Assembly: GCA_905215805.1 (NCBI GenBank)
Contig: CAJMRL010000001.1
Location: 62,001 to 126,000, forward strand
From: an uncultured bacterium
Lineage (GTDB): Bacteria; Bacillota; Clostridia; UBA1381
DNA: 64,000 bases
Direction: 5' to 3'
The notes under the pieces are model-generated. The model searched no databases. It was given only the letters and a program-made list of their open reading frames with translations, and was not told where the DNA came from. Positions 53,750-63,803 of this stretch are shown piece by piece. A program made the position numbers and the translations under genes. The number at the start of each line of letters is the position of its first letter. Positions within the stretch are counted from its first letter, which is position 1.

Positions 53750-55246
53750 ATGATTACAGGAGAATTAAAAAATAAAATAGATGGGCTTTGGGATATATTT
53801 GCATCCGGCGGGTTAGTCAATCCGCTTGATGTAATCGAGCAGATCACATATTTGATGTTTATTCATGACCTTGATGATATGGATAACCTTCGGGCAAGGG
53901 AAAGCGCAATGCTGGGACTTCCGCATAAAAGTATTTTTGCCGGGGAGGTTGAAATAGGCGATCGCAGGATAGACGGTAACCAGTTAAAGTGGTCAACATT
54001 CCGTGACCTGCCTGCCGGAAAAATGTACGAGATTGTCCAAGAGTGGGTCTTTCCGTTTATAAAAAGTCTGCATGCAGACAAGGACAGCGCATATTCCAAA
54101 TACATGGATGACGCTATATTTAAGCTGCCTACGCCATTGGTGCTCGATAAAGTTGTAACAGCACTCGACGGTATCTATGAGCTTATGAAAAGTTCTGATG
54201 ATAACGATGTTCGCGGCGATGTGTACGAGTATCTTCTTAATAAGATTGCGCAGTCCGGTCTCAATGGACAGTTTAGAACTCCGAGGCATATTATTAAGAT
54301 GATGGTTGAAATGATGCAGCCCAAGCCGGATGATATTATTTGCGATCCAGCGTGCGGAACAAGCGGATTTCTGGTAGCTGCAGGAGAATACTTGAAGGAG
54401 AATTATAAGGAAGAGATTTTTTTCAACAAACAAAAAAAAGACCACTATATGAACTCTATGTTCTTTGGCTACGACATGGACAGGACAATGCTCCGTATAG
54501 GCGCAATGAATATGATGACACACGGAATAGACAGCCCGTTTATCGAATATCGTGACAGCTTATCGGACCAGAATACAGATCGGGATAAATATTCATTGAT
54601 ATTAGCGAATCCGCCGTTTAAAGGCAGCCTTGACTATGATATTGTGTCTGCGGATTTACTTAAGATGTGCAAGACAAAGAAAACAGAGCTTTTGTTTATA
54701 GCGTTGTTTCTACGCATGCTGCGGATAGGCGGCAGGTGTGCGTGTATCGTTCCTGAAGGAGTGCTTTTCGGTTCATCCAAGGCGCACAAAGCGGTAAGAA
54801 AAGAGATTGTTGAAACTAATCGTCTTGAGGCTGTTGTGTCAATGCCCTCTGGCGTTTTTAAGCCATATGCAAGCGTATCAACTGCAGTGCTGATATTCAC
54901 AAAAACGGGACATGGCGGAACTGACAAGGTATGGTTCTATGATATGAAAGCAGACGGGTTTTCTTTGGACGACAAGAGAAGTGAAATTGAGGAAAATGAT
55001 ATACCGGATATAATAGAGAGATTTCACAATCTTGATAAGGAAGTAAACAGGAAAAGAACAGAACAGTCGTTTCTTGTGGATAAACAGGATATAGTTGACA
55101 ATGATTATGATCTTTCAATCAATAAATACAAAGAGATAGAGTACGTGCCTGTTGAATATCCATCGACAGCAGAGATTATGGCTGATCTGCACGAGCTGGA
55201 AATGGAGATTACCGCAGGGATGGCGGAATTGGAGGAGATGTTGTGA
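53750..55246 (+). CDS. hsdM: Type I restriction-modification DNA methyltransferase subunit
   Basis: 498 residues. HsdM N-terminal helices (LWDIFASGGLVNPLDVIEQITYLMFIHDLD) precede the adenine methyltransferase: GQFRTPRHIIKMMVEMMQP, motif I CDPACGTSGFLVAAGE, catalytic NPPF in LILANPPFKGS (near residue 289). It methylates adenine at the site chosen by HsdS, in an M2S complex in the cytoplasm. Its stop overlaps the hsdS start (TGATG). Confidence 0.96.
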   Translation: MITGELKNKIDGLWDIFASGGLVNPLDVIEQITYLMFIHDLDDMDNLRARESAMLGLPHKSIFAGEVEIGDRRIDGNQLKWSTFRDLPAGKMYEIVQEWVFPFIKSLHADKDSAYSKYMDDAIFKLPTPLVLDKVVTALDGIYELMKSSDDNDVRGDVYEYLLNKIAQSGLNGQFRTPRHIIKMMVEMMQPKPDDIICDPACGTSGFLVAAGEYLKENYKEEIFFNKQKKDHYMNSMFFGYDMDRTMLRIGAMNMMTHGIDSPFIEYRDSLSDQNTDRDKYSLILANPPFKGSLDYDIVSADLLKMCKTKKTELLFIALFLRMLRIGGRCACIVPEGVLFGSSKAHKAVRKEIVETNRLEAVVSMPSGVFKPYASVSTAVLIFTKTGHGGTDKVWFYDMKADGFSLDDKRSEIEENDIPDIIERFHNLDKEVNRKRTEQSFLVDKQDIVDNDYDLSINKYKEIEYVPVEYPSTAEIMADLHELEMEITAGMAELEEML

Positions 55247-56421
55247 TGGCGAGATTGGGGGATGTTTTTGAAAGTCAAATCGCTGGCGAATGGGGTAGCG
55301 AATGTGCCGAAAATGAAAACGGTACTAAAGTATTGCGGACTACTAATTTTACACAAGAAGGCAGAATCAATTATGCTGATGTGGTGATACGCAGTATCAA
55401 CCAATCCAAAGTGGAAAAGAAAAGGCTCCATTATGGTGACATCATTTTAGAAAAATCAGGTGGAACAGAAAAAACACCGGTTGGCCGGGTTGTGTTTTGT
55501 GATGAAGCCGTTGAAGATTCTATATATTTATGCAACAATTTTACCCAAGCAATGCGAGTAAATCAAGCGATAGCTATTCCAAGATATGTGTTTTATTTTA
55601 TGTGGAATCTTCACTCTTCGGGTAAAACAGACTTACTTCAAAATAAAACCACTGGTATTCGCAACTTACAAGTAAAGTCATATTCGAACGAAAACTGCCC
55701 TCTCCCCCCTCTTGAGGAACAGCACAAAATTGCGGCGGTTTTGGACAAGGTCAGCGACCTGATTGCCAAGCGCAGACAACAGTTAAACAAGCTGGATGAA
55801 TTGGTGAAATCCCGATTTGTTGAGATGTTTGGTGGAATACACGACAGCAAGATATATCCATATAAATTAGTTAAGGATTTGACTGAGGTAATTAGTGGTG
55901 GCACACCGAGTAGAGATATAAACGAATATTGGGAAGGTGGAACTATTCCTTGGGTCAAAACTACGGAACTCCAAAATAGTATAGTTACCGAAGTGGAAGA
56001 ACATATAACTGAGGAAGGACTAAATAATTCATCAGCAAAAATTGTCCCATCTGGAACAGTCTTGATTGCAATGTATGGTCAGGGCAAAACAAGAGGAATG
56101 ACCGCTTATTTAGGAATAGAAGCTTGCACCAATCAAGCATGTGCCTGTATTTTACCGTCGAATAAAATCAATCAAACATTCTTATGGCTGTTCTTTGTAC
56201 TTTCTTATGACAATTTGCGCGATATGGCAAAGGGGGGCAATCAACCGAACTTGAACGGTAATATTATTAAAAACTACCCTGTTCTCTATCCACCAATGGA
56301 ACTACAAGAACAATTTGCTGCCTTTGTCACACAAACCGACAAATCAAAATTAGCGGTACAAAAAAGCTTAGATAAACTGGAATTGTTAAAAAAATCATTA
56401 ATGCAAAAATACTTTGGCTAA
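55246..56421 (+). CDS. hsdS: Type I restriction-modification specificity subunit
   Basis: 391 residues from ATG 55246 overlapping the hsdM stop; a GTG three bases earlier is possible. Two target-recognition domains are separated by the conserved central helix (PLPPLEEQHKIAAVLDKV ... RRQQLNKLDELVKSRFVEMFG), mirrored at the C-terminus (PPMELQEQFAAFVTQTDKS ... KLELLKKSLMQKYFG). TRD2 starts YKLVKDLTEVISGGTPS. Both halves are complete. It defines the bipartite DNA target; the sequence itself does not reveal that target. Confidence 0.95.
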   Translation: MARLGDVFESQIAGEWGSECAENENGTKVLRTTNFTQEGRINYADVVIRSINQSKVEKKRLHYGDIILEKSGGTEKTPVGRVVFCDEAVEDSIYLCNNFTQAMRVNQAIAIPRYVFYFMWNLHSSGKTDLLQNKTTGIRNLQVKSYSNENCPLPPLEEQHKIAAVLDKVSDLIAKRRQQLNKLDELVKSRFVEMFGGIHDSKIYPYKLVKDLTEVISGGTPSRDINEYWEGGTIPWVKTTELQNSIVTEVEEHITEEGLNNSSAKIVPSGTVLIAMYGQGKTRGMTAYLGIEACTNQACACILPSNKINQTFLWLFFVLSYDNLRDMAKGGNQPNLNGNIIKNYPVLYPPMELQEQFAAFVTQTDKSKLAVQKSLDKLELLKKSLMQKYFG

Positions 56422-56434
56422 AGGAGAGATTGAA

Positions 56435-57076
56435 ATGGAGAAAAAATATCAAGTTTTTGTTAGCTCTACATATGAAGACTTAAAAGAAGAGAGGGCAGCA
56501 GTTAACCAATGCTTGTTAGATTGCGGATGTATTCCTGTTGGCATGGAACAATTTCCCGCAAGCGGAATGAGTCAAATGGAATACATAGAAAAGATGTTAA
56601 ATGATTGTGATTATTATATTTTAATATTAGCAGGACGTTACGGCTCATGTGATGAAAATGGTGTTGGTTATACTGAAAAAGAATATGATTATGCCGAATC
56701 CCACAATATACCTATTATGAGTTTCGTGATACGGAATATTGGTGATTTGATTAGCCGCAGGTGTGAAACTACAGACGAAGGAAGGAACAAGCTTAATGCT
56801 TTTCGTGAAAAAGTGTGTTCGAATCGACTTGTAAAAATGTATTCAACAACTGATGAACTGAAAAGCAATGTGGCAATTTCTTTATTACAATGTGTAAAAG
56901 ACTTTCCGGCACGTGGCTGGGTAAGAGGAGAGGAAGCAACAATTGACAATAATGTCTTAAAGCGTATAGACGAACTTGAAAAAAAAGCGGCCAATACGCC
57001 GAAAATTCATGTTGGAAAAGAACCTCCCGAAAACATGCCTCCCGGAAGTATATTCTTTCAATTAGAAGATGAATAA
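56435..57076 (+). CDS. DUF4062-domain protein in the restriction operon
   Basis: 213 residues from ATG 56435 (AAAGGAG upstream). N-terminal DUF4062 signature: QVFVSSTYEDLKEERAAV, then EQFPASGMSQMEYIEKML and YYILILAGRYGS with YTEKEYDYAESHNIPI, a Rossmann-like fold related to TIR/SLOG-type nucleotide-binding domains. The C-terminal 50 residues are a linker and a tail. DUF4062 proteins are enriched near defence genes. Its position between hsdS and hsdR is unusual and suggests a regulatory or effector role in this defence locus; that is inference. Confidence 0.85.
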   Translation: MEKKYQVFVSSTYEDLKEERAAVNQCLLDCGCIPVGMEQFPASGMSQMEYIEKMLNDCDYYILILAGRYGSCDENGVGYTEKEYDYAESHNIPIMSFVIRNIGDLISRRCETTDEGRNKLNAFREKVCSNRLVKMYSTTDELKSNVAISLLQCVKDFPARGWVRGEEATIDNNVLKRIDELEKKAANTPKIHVGKEPPENMPPGSIFFQLEDE

Positions 57077-57090
57077 TGAGGTGACACCCC

Positions 57091-60000
57091 ATGACCAATT
57101 TTGATTTCTTAACAACTGAACCTCAATTTGCCGCATTTTCAGATGTGGCTGTTTCTGCCGAAAAAATATTGAATATAGATGCAGCGGCGGCTGTTTTAAA
57201 CTGTCGCAGGGCTATGGAGTTTGCTGTGAAATGGATGTATTCTGTTGATAAAGACTTGAAAAAGCCATATGATACAACCTTGGTATGCCTTATGAACACA
57301 GATGAATTACGCGCGATTATTGATAATGACCTTTACGAGCGTATGGATTTCATAAGAAAGACCGGCAATATTGCGGCGCACAGACCCAAAAGTGTATCGA
57401 TTGAGCAGGCAAAGCTTTGTATAGAAAATCTCTATTATTTCATGGATTTTATAGCGTGCTGTTACGCAGAAAAATATGAAGCCGGACAATTTGACCCGTC
57501 ATTGCTTGACACCGCTCATTCTCCTGTTTCCGGCAGTTATACGGAACTGAACCTTGAGGAGCTTATAAAAGAAAACAAAATTCTCAGAGATGAGCTTACG
57601 GCTCGTCGAGCCGAGCAGCAGCCGGGATACGTTCCTAAGCCGCTTGAACTTTCTGAGTATGAAACACGCAAGATATACATAGACACGATGCTTAACGAGG
57701 TTGGTTGGATAGAGGGTGTGAACTGGGAAAATGAAGTTGAAATGACAGGGATGCCGAATGCAGCAGAGACAGGGTATGCTGACTATGTATTATATGATGA
57801 TACACATAAGCCGCTCGCTGTTATAGAGGCAAAACGAACATGCAAGGATGTAGCGGCAGGCAGACAACAGGCAAAGTTGTATGCTGGTATCCTTGAACAG
57901 CAGTATGGCAGACGACCGGTAATCTTTTTGACAAACGGGTTTGAGACACGTATAGATGACGGACAATATCCGGAAAGGCGTATCGCAGCAATATATTCAA
58001 AACGTGATCTGGAGAAGCTGTTTAATTTGCGTTCTATGCGCAGGAACCTGAAAAATATTATTGTTGATAAGGACATAGCCGGCAGATATTATCAGAAAAA
58101 CGCGATAAAAGCTGTTTGCGAGTCGTTTGATACAAATAACAGAAGAAAGGCGCTGCTGGTCATGGCTACGGGAGCCGGAAAAACGAGGACTGTTATAGAC
58201 CTCTGCAAAGTTTTACTTGAGCGTGGATGGGTAAAGAACATTTTGTTCTTGGCGGACAGAACAGCGCTTATAACACAGGCGAAGCGCTCATTTGTAAATC
58301 TGCTGCCCGATCTTTCAGTAACAAATCTTTGTGAGGAAAAGAACAATTATGCGGCGCACTGTGTTTTTTCGACTTATCAGACTATGTATAATTATATTGA
58401 TGAGGCAAGGGATAAAGAGGGGAAGCTTTTTACATGCGGCCATTTTGATCTTATGATATGCGATGAAGCACACCGTTCCATATACAATAAATATAAGGAC
58501 ATATTTAATTACTTTGATGCACCGCTTGTGGGGCTTACCGCCACTCCTAAGGATGATATCGACAAGAATACTTATGAGATATTTGAGCTTGAAGATAATG
58601 TTCCTACATATGGCTATGAATTGTCTCAAGCAGTGACGGATGGCTATCTTGTGGACTATTTGTCTGTTGAATCGAAAGTTAAGTTCCTTGAACAGGGGAT
58701 CGCATATGATGAGCTTAGCGATGATGAAAAAGAGGAGTATGAAGAACTGTTTATTGATGAAAACGGAGAAGTTCCGGAGAGACTAAGCTCATCTACGTTG
58801 AATGAGTGGATATTTAACCGTGACACCATACGTCAAGTCCTTGAGGTGCTGATGGTCAATGGCATAAAGATCGAATACGGTGAAAAGTTGGGCAAAACGA
58901 TAATATTTGCGAAAAATCATGCTCATGCCGAAAAAATACTTGAGGTATTTAACAGTGAATATTCCAATCTGAATGGATTCGCTCAGGTTATAGATAATAG
59001 GATCAACTATGCTCAAAGCTTGATCGATAGGTTTTCGGATCCTAAAAAATTGCCGTATATTGCAATTTCAGTAGATATGCTCGATACAGGCATAGACGTT
59101 CCTGAGGTTTTGAATTTGGTGTTTTTTAAAAAGGTGATGAGTAAGGCAAAATTTTGGCAGATGATAGGCAGAGGAACGAGGCTATGCCCAGGGCTTATTG
59201 ACGGCGAGGATAAGAGTAAATTCTATATATTTGATTTCTGCGGAAATTTTGAATTTTTCAGAATGAACAAAGGCAAAGCGACAGCTAACCAAGTAGCTTT
59301 ACAGAGTGCTATATTTCATTTGAAAGCACAGATAGTATTTAAACTTCAGGATATAGCATATCAGACAGATGAACTTAAAGCGTTCCGAAAGACACTGGTT
59401 TCTGAAATGGTCTCAAAAGTACGCGAACTTAACAAGGAGAATTTTGCTGTCAGGCAGCATTTGAAATATGTGGAGAGGTATGCAAATGAAGAAAACTACA
59501 CACCGCTGACATATGAGGACACAATAAAGATTAAGGATGAGCTTGCACCGCTTATTGTTCCTGATGAGGATGATATAAGTGCTGTGCGGTTTGATGCTCT
59601 CATGTATGGCATTGATCTTGCATATCTTACCGGAAAAAGTTATAGCAGACATAAGAGTGATCTTTTCAAGAAAGTCAGTGGTATAGCAAGCGTGGCCAAT
59701 ATACCGGAAATAGCGGCGAAGTCCGAATTAATCAATAAGATTCTCAATACGGATTACCTTGATGAGTGCGGGGTGACTGAATTTGAATATATACGCACAT
59801 CGCTGAGAAATCTTATGAAATATATCCCAAGCAATCATATGAAATACGACACAAATTTCAGTGATGATATCCTCTCGACGGAATGGAATGAGTCAGAGCT
59901 TGAAAATGATGATTTGAAGAATTATAAGGCAAAGGCGGAGTTTTATGTTAGGCAGCACCAGGATAACAGTGCTATAGCAAAGCTTAAAAGTAATCAACCA

Positions 60001-60375
60001 TTGACGGAGGATGATATTGAGGAGCTTGAAAAGATTTTGTGGAGTGAAGTCGGAACAAAGGAAGAATATACAGCAGAGTATGGTGAGAAACCGTTGGGAG
60101 AATTTGTTCGTGAAATTGTGGGGCTTGATATGAACGCCGCAAAAGAAGCCTTTTCGGAATTCATTAATAATGCGAATCTTGATGCAAAACAAATATATTT
60201 TGTTAATCAAATAGTTGAGTATATAGCGCAAAATGGAATAATGAAGGACATGTCGGTATTACAGGAGGCTCCATTTACGGATAATGGAAGCATCGTAGAT
60301 ATATTTACGGATGTTACGGTATGGACAAGGATAAGAAAGATTATAGAGGCAATAAATATGAATGCAGCGGCATAA
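57091..60375 (+). CDS. hsdR: Type I restriction enzyme endonuclease/translocase subunit
   Basis: 1,094 residues. N-terminal DUF4145 (about 15-125: INIDAAAAVLNCRRAMEFAVKWMY-like), then HsdR nuclease core (ENEVEMTGMPNAAETGYADYVLYDDTHKPLAVIEAKR, giving the D...ExK triad), a superfamily 2 helicase with Walker A MATGAGKTRTVIDL and DEAH box MICDEAHRSIY, and motifs TATPKDD, SVDMLDTGIDVPEV and QMIGRGTRL. The EcoEI_R_C-type C-terminus follows. It translocates and cuts unmethylated DNA. It starts 14 bases after the DUF4062 gene. Confidence 0.96.
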   Translation: MTNFDFLTTEPQFAAFSDVAVSAEKILNIDAAAAVLNCRRAMEFAVKWMYSVDKDLKKPYDTTLVCLMNTDELRAIIDNDLYERMDFIRKTGNIAAHRPKSVSIEQAKLCIENLYYFMDFIACCYAEKYEAGQFDPSLLDTAHSPVSGSYTELNLEELIKENKILRDELTARRAEQQPGYVPKPLELSEYETRKIYIDTMLNEVGWIEGVNWENEVEMTGMPNAAETGYADYVLYDDTHKPLAVIEAKRTCKDVAAGRQQAKLYAGILEQQYGRRPVIFLTNGFETRIDDGQYPERRIAAIYSKRDLEKLFNLRSMRRNLKNIIVDKDIAGRYYQKNAIKAVCESFDTNNRRKALLVMATGAGKTRTVIDLCKVLLERGWVKNILFLADRTALITQAKRSFVNLLPDLSVTNLCEEKNNYAAHCVFSTYQTMYNYIDEARDKEGKLFTCGHFDLMICDEAHRSIYNKYKDIFNYFDAPLVGLTATPKDDIDKNTYEIFELEDNVPTYGYELSQAVTDGYLVDYLSVESKVKFLEQGIAYDELSDDEKEEYEELFIDENGEVPERLSSSTLNEWIFNRDTIRQVLEVLMVNGIKIEYGEKLGKTIIFAKNHAHAEKILEVFNSEYSNLNGFAQVIDNRINYAQSLIDRFSDPKKLPYIAISVDMLDTGIDVPEVLNLVFFKKVMSKAKFWQMIGRGTRLCPGLIDGEDKSKFYIFDFCGNFEFFRMNKGKATANQVALQSAIFHLKAQIVFKLQDIAYQTDELKAFRKTLVSEMVSKVRELNKENFAVRQHLKYVERYANEENYTPLTYEDTIKIKDELAPLIVPDEDDISAVRFDALMYGIDLAYLTGKSYSRHKSDLFKKVSGIASVANIPEIAAKSELINKILNTDYLDECGVTEFEYIRTSLRNLMKYIPSNHMKYDTNFSDDILSTEWNESELENDDLKNYKAKAEFYVRQHQDNSAIAKLKSNQPLTEDDIEELEKILWSEVGTKEEYTAEYGEKPLGEFVREIVGLDMNAAKEAFSEFINNANLDAKQIYFVNQIVEYIAQNGIMKDMSVLQEAPFTDNGSIVDIFTDVTVWTRIRKIIEAINMNAAA

Positions 60376-60400
60376 GACAAAGCGAAAACGAGGTATTAAA

Positions 60401-61584
60401 ATGAGTAAAGAATTTAATAGAAAAACAAAGGAAGACAGACCGGTTCTTGCTATATGTTATGATTTTGATAAGACCTTATCACCTGACGACATGCAGGCCC
60501 AAGGATACATTCAGTCAATAGGGTATAACACCAAAGAGTTTTGGATAGAGTCAAATTCTTTAGCTGAGAATAATGACATGGATCAAAATCTGGCATATAT
60601 GTACAAAATGGTTGATGAGGCAGAGGGCCGTCTAATAATTAATAAGGAAAATTTGGCTGAATACGGTGCAAGAGTAGAATTATTTCCGGGAGTCAACACT
60701 TGGTTTGAAAGAATACGCGCATATGGATTAAAAAAGGAGTTATCATTGAGCATTATATAATTTCATCCGGATTAAAAGAAATGATTGAAGGTACAGAAAT
60801 GGCAAAAAACAATGCTTTCGAGAGGATTTATGCAAGCTCATTCTATTTTAACGAACGAGGGGTAGCAAAATGGCCTGCTCAAGTTGTAAACTATACAAAC
60901 AAAACTCAATTTTTATTTAGAATAGAAAAGGGTGTCTTAGATATAAATGATCCTGGAGTTAATGATTATTTTTCACCTGACGAAATGAGAGTTCCTTTTA
61001 GGAATATGGTATATATAGGTGATAGCGATACTGATATCCCATGTATGAAATTAGTAAATTCTTATGGAGGACATGCAATTGGGGTATATAATCCATACAC
61101 AAAAGATAAAAATAAAGTTTATAAGATGATAAAAGATAACAGGATAAAATATTTTGCCCCGGCAGATTATTCCGAAGATTCAGAATTAGACAGATTAGTA
61201 AAAATAATTGTTGATCGAACTGCGGCAAATGAAATTTTGGAAAACATTTATTATGATTCTAAGAAAGAAGCTATGAAAGCAACAGATAACAATAAAATAA
61301 GTGAGGAAGATAAATTAAAAGAGGACTTGATTGTAAAATTGTCAAATAGTTCGAGTTTTGCGTTTACACATTTAATAATAAAGGAGCTTAGCAAATACAA
61401 TAATTGGACTGCCGATCAAAAGGATGCCCTTTATAATGCTTTTATAAATAATGAACAAATATCATGGATTGCTGAGGATAATGACGTTAATTTATTTTAT
61501 TCTAAATTATTAAATGATGATGAAAAAAATGATAATGCCAAACAAGTTCATAAGATGTTAGTAGATAGAGGGGAAAACAGCTGA
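60401..61584 (+). CDS. HAD-family phosphatase-like protein split by a -1 frame change
   Basis: Two frames form one protein of about 394 residues. Part 1 (60401-60760) has HAD motif I AICYDFDKTLSPDD. Part 2, one base back, begins VIIEHYIISSGLKEMIEGT (motif II region) and has motif IV YIGDSDTDIPCM. The switch falls at A-AAA-AAG (60730-60736): slipping back one base there reads KK-GVIIEHY with no residues missing. So it is either a one-base loss in an A run or a programmed -1 frameshift. A C-terminal helical part (about 270-394) is unassigned. It follows hsdR by 25 bases. Confidence 0.8.
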
Positions 61585-61921
61585 ATTGGAATATTCGGCT
61601 TTTTATGAGATAAAAATAAGGGTTTATTGATTTGAGGCATAGGCATATCATTTAACTTGTTCTTTGAAAATTATGAATTATCAACATGAATGGGATAAAT
61701 TATGGAACTAAAATATCAAACCATTGTATAATAATGTTATCTACATTCCCTTAAAGTAAATCACAAAAATATTTCACAAGAGAGCCTGCTCCGTAATTAG
61801 GAACGGCTCTCTTGAAACTACATAATCTTGTGTGCAATACAATACTAAAGAATGCTACAGATGGGAGGTATTGATGGGAAAAATTCTATCAGCCTGAATG
61901 GCTAACTTCGAATTTTTATAC
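61585..61921. other. Intergenic stretch with one hairpin, no supported gene
   Basis: 337 A/T-rich bases between the HAD gene and the PLD remnant. CAAGAGAGCC (61777-61786) pairs perfectly with GGCTCTCTTG (61805-61814) but lacks a U tract on either strand; it may end the restriction operon or mark a repeat. I see no gene. Confidence 0.55.
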
Positions 61922-62518
61922 TCACATACTCCCCACCAGCTCCGTCGCGATATTTACGCTCTCAAGCCGCATGACGCTCTCCTCGGAAGTGCCGAAGCTT
62001 AGAAAGTTTATGCTCCCGTACCAGATAAGGCGCTGATCTATAACCGTGAACTTTTGATGTATACCGGATCTTGTGCGTATCGTGAACCCGCTGCTTTTGA
62101 GCATAGCTATGCATTCCTCTGCACGGCGGCACACCATCTCATTCTTATTGTCCTCGGGCGGTCGGGTCATAATTGTGATTTCACCGACAGCTGGGGCCAG
62201 CAACGGAATCAGCTTCGCAAGCGTCCTTTTTGAAACAAACGGACTTACAAGCAGCACTTCATGCTTGGCAGACAGTATATCGGCTATGAAAACATCAAGG
62301 AAATTGTTATTGTCAAAAATACTGCTGACACTTTCGGCAACGCCTTCGCACCGTGTCATATATCCGATAGAGCTGTAGCCTTTGAGCCGCTTTTGATACA
62401 TTTTTTCAAGCATAGGAACATGAATATCTATGTAGTCATATATTCTTACGTAAGATTTGCCCGCTATTTCAAGCATTGATATTGAATTATATTCATTACT
62501 GTGGTAAAATAAGAGCAT
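61922..62518 (-). pseudogene. Remnant of a PLD-domain helicase-type protein
   Basis: 198 residues. The start region YDYIDIHVPMLEKMYQKRLKGY is the sort of sequence that follows a helicase core, and the C-terminus is a phospholipase D-like domain with HQKFTVID (HxKxxxxD) and IWYGSINFLSFG. Only one PLD motif is present and no helicase motifs remain, so this is likely the 3' end of a larger gene. The 5' end is cut off near 62518 by the unrelated BRO-type gene's promoter region. Confidence 0.7.
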
Positions 62519-62541
62519 AAAATAAAGTGAGGGAGCGCGTC

Positions 62542-63402
62542 ATGGATAAGGATAGTACGATACATATTTATGAAGATCAAAAGATACGAACCGCATGGGA
62601 TGAGGAGCGTGAAGAATGGTATTTTTCCATTGTTGATGTAGTGGCAGTTTTAACAGAAAGCAAGGATGCTACTGCTTATTGGCGTAAGTTGAAACAGCGT
62701 TTAAAGGCAGAAGGTAATGAAAGCGTGACAAATTGTCACGGTTTGAAAATGAGAGCGGCAGACGGCAAAATGAGAATGACTGATGTTGCCGATACTGCCG
62801 GGATACTGCGTATAATTCAATCCATACCATCGCCAAAAGCGGAGCCGTTCAAATTGTGGTTAGCGGAGGTAGGCAGAGAACGAATCGATGAAACTATCGA
62901 TCCCGAGCTGACTATAGACCGAGCACTGGAGACTTATTTGAAAAAGGGCTATACCCGTGAATGGATAAATCAACGCTTACAGGCTATTCAGGTCCGCAAG
63001 GAGCTGAAGGACGAATGGGATCGACGCGGAGTGAAAAAGGGACGCGAGTATGCCATACTCACAGATGAGATCACAAAAGCATGGTCAGGTATGAAAACAC
63101 GCGAATATAAAAATCTGAAAGGCTTGACAAAAGAAAATTTACGGGACAACATGAGCACCCTTGAGCTTGTCCTGAATATGTTGGCAGAGGCGACCACAAC
63201 AGAGATATCGAAAAATACAGCTCCAACCACCTTCAAGGAGAATTTGGAGACTGCACGCAGCGGCGGCGAAGCTGCCGGGGTTGCCCGACGGGAAGTGGAG
63301 AAACGAACCGGTAGACCTGTGATCACATCAAAAAATGCCGCGCAGCTTAACGAGATCGTTACCGGCATGATAGAGGGGATAGCGCATGATGAGGATGAAT
63401 GA
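62542..63402 (+). CDS. BRO/antirepressor-type protein
   Basis: 286 residues from ATG 62542 (GAGGGAG upstream; an in-frame GTG lies five codons earlier). Residues 8-110 are the BRO-N pattern (IRTAWDEEREEWYFSIVDVVAVL ... TDVADTAGILRIIQSIPSPKAEPFKLWLAEVG), a DNA-binding domain of phage and mobile-element antirepressors. The C-terminal half is helical and basic (LTKENLRDNMSTLELVLNMLAEATTTEI). Stand-alone gene followed by two terminators. Role: probably regulatory; a defence association is possible. Confidence 0.85.
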   Translation: MDKDSTIHIYEDQKIRTAWDEEREEWYFSIVDVVAVLTESKDATAYWRKLKQRLKAEGNESVTNCHGLKMRAADGKMRMTDVADTAGILRIIQSIPSPKAEPFKLWLAEVGRERIDETIDPELTIDRALETYLKKGYTREWINQRLQAIQVRKELKDEWDRRGVKKGREYAILTDEITKAWSGMKTREYKNLKGLTKENLRDNMSTLELVLNMLAEATTTEISKNTAPTTFKENLETARSGGEAAGVARREVEKRTGRPVITSKNAAQLNEIVTGMIEGIAHDEDE

Positions 63403-63428
63403 CAGCAGAATATACCGCTGTCATTTTA
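63398..63428 (+). terminator. Terminator overlapping the BRO-type gene's stop
   Basis: AATGACAGC (63398-63406) pairs with GCTGTCATT (63417-63425), then TTT. The stem includes the stop codon. Confidence 0.75.
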
Positions 63429-63505
63429 TCCGCACCACCACGCTACAGCACCCATCGATCCACACGAGTTCGCCTTTGTACAAATGTGTTTCACCACAAA
63501 AATAT

Positions 63506-63550
63506 AATCCGAACTTTTCTCTTATCGGAGACGGGTTCGGATTTTTGTTT
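63506..63550 (+). terminator. Second terminator after the BRO-type gene
   Basis: ATCCGAAC (63507-63514) pairs with GTTCGGAT (63535-63542), followed by TTTTTGTTTT on the plus strand. Confidence 0.8.
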
Positions 63551-63574
63551 TGGCTCGATAATATCTGACAGTAA

Positions 63575-63609
63575 AAACCGGCGGTGTCGCTCATTGATAC
63601 CGCCGGTTT
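63575..63609. terminator. Hairpin terminator of the small minus-strand gene
   Basis: AAACCGGCGGT (63575-63585) pairs perfectly with ACCGCCGGTTT (63599-63609); T5 follows on the minus strand, 14 bases past the stop of the small gene. Also faces the plus strand. Confidence 0.85.
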
Positions 63610-63622
63610 ACTGTATTTATCA

Positions 63623-63803
63623 TCATTTTATATTTTGTTTCAGTTTCCATTCCTCAAACTCTTTTTTACCTTCCTCGCTCTCGAAAAACTTTTGTATCTC
63701 CGGCAGCAGGCACCGGGCGAGCATATCTATATCGCTTTGGGAGACCTCTTGATTATGTATTATCTCAGTCTTTGAGTTATCAGTATAAAAATCTTCCTTT
63801 CAT
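63623..63803 (-). CDS. Small conserved protein of the cysteine-rich module, copy 2
   Basis: The conserved minus-strand frame reads DIDMLARCLLPEIQKFFE and SEEGKKEFEEWKLKQNIK, ending at 63623. Homologous to the copy at 52298-52469. The ATG at 63803 next to AAAGGAAG is out of frame by one base, exactly as in copy 1: a +1 shift after ATG-AAA-GGA gives MKGDFYTDNSKTEIIHN. Unknown function. Confidence 0.6.
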
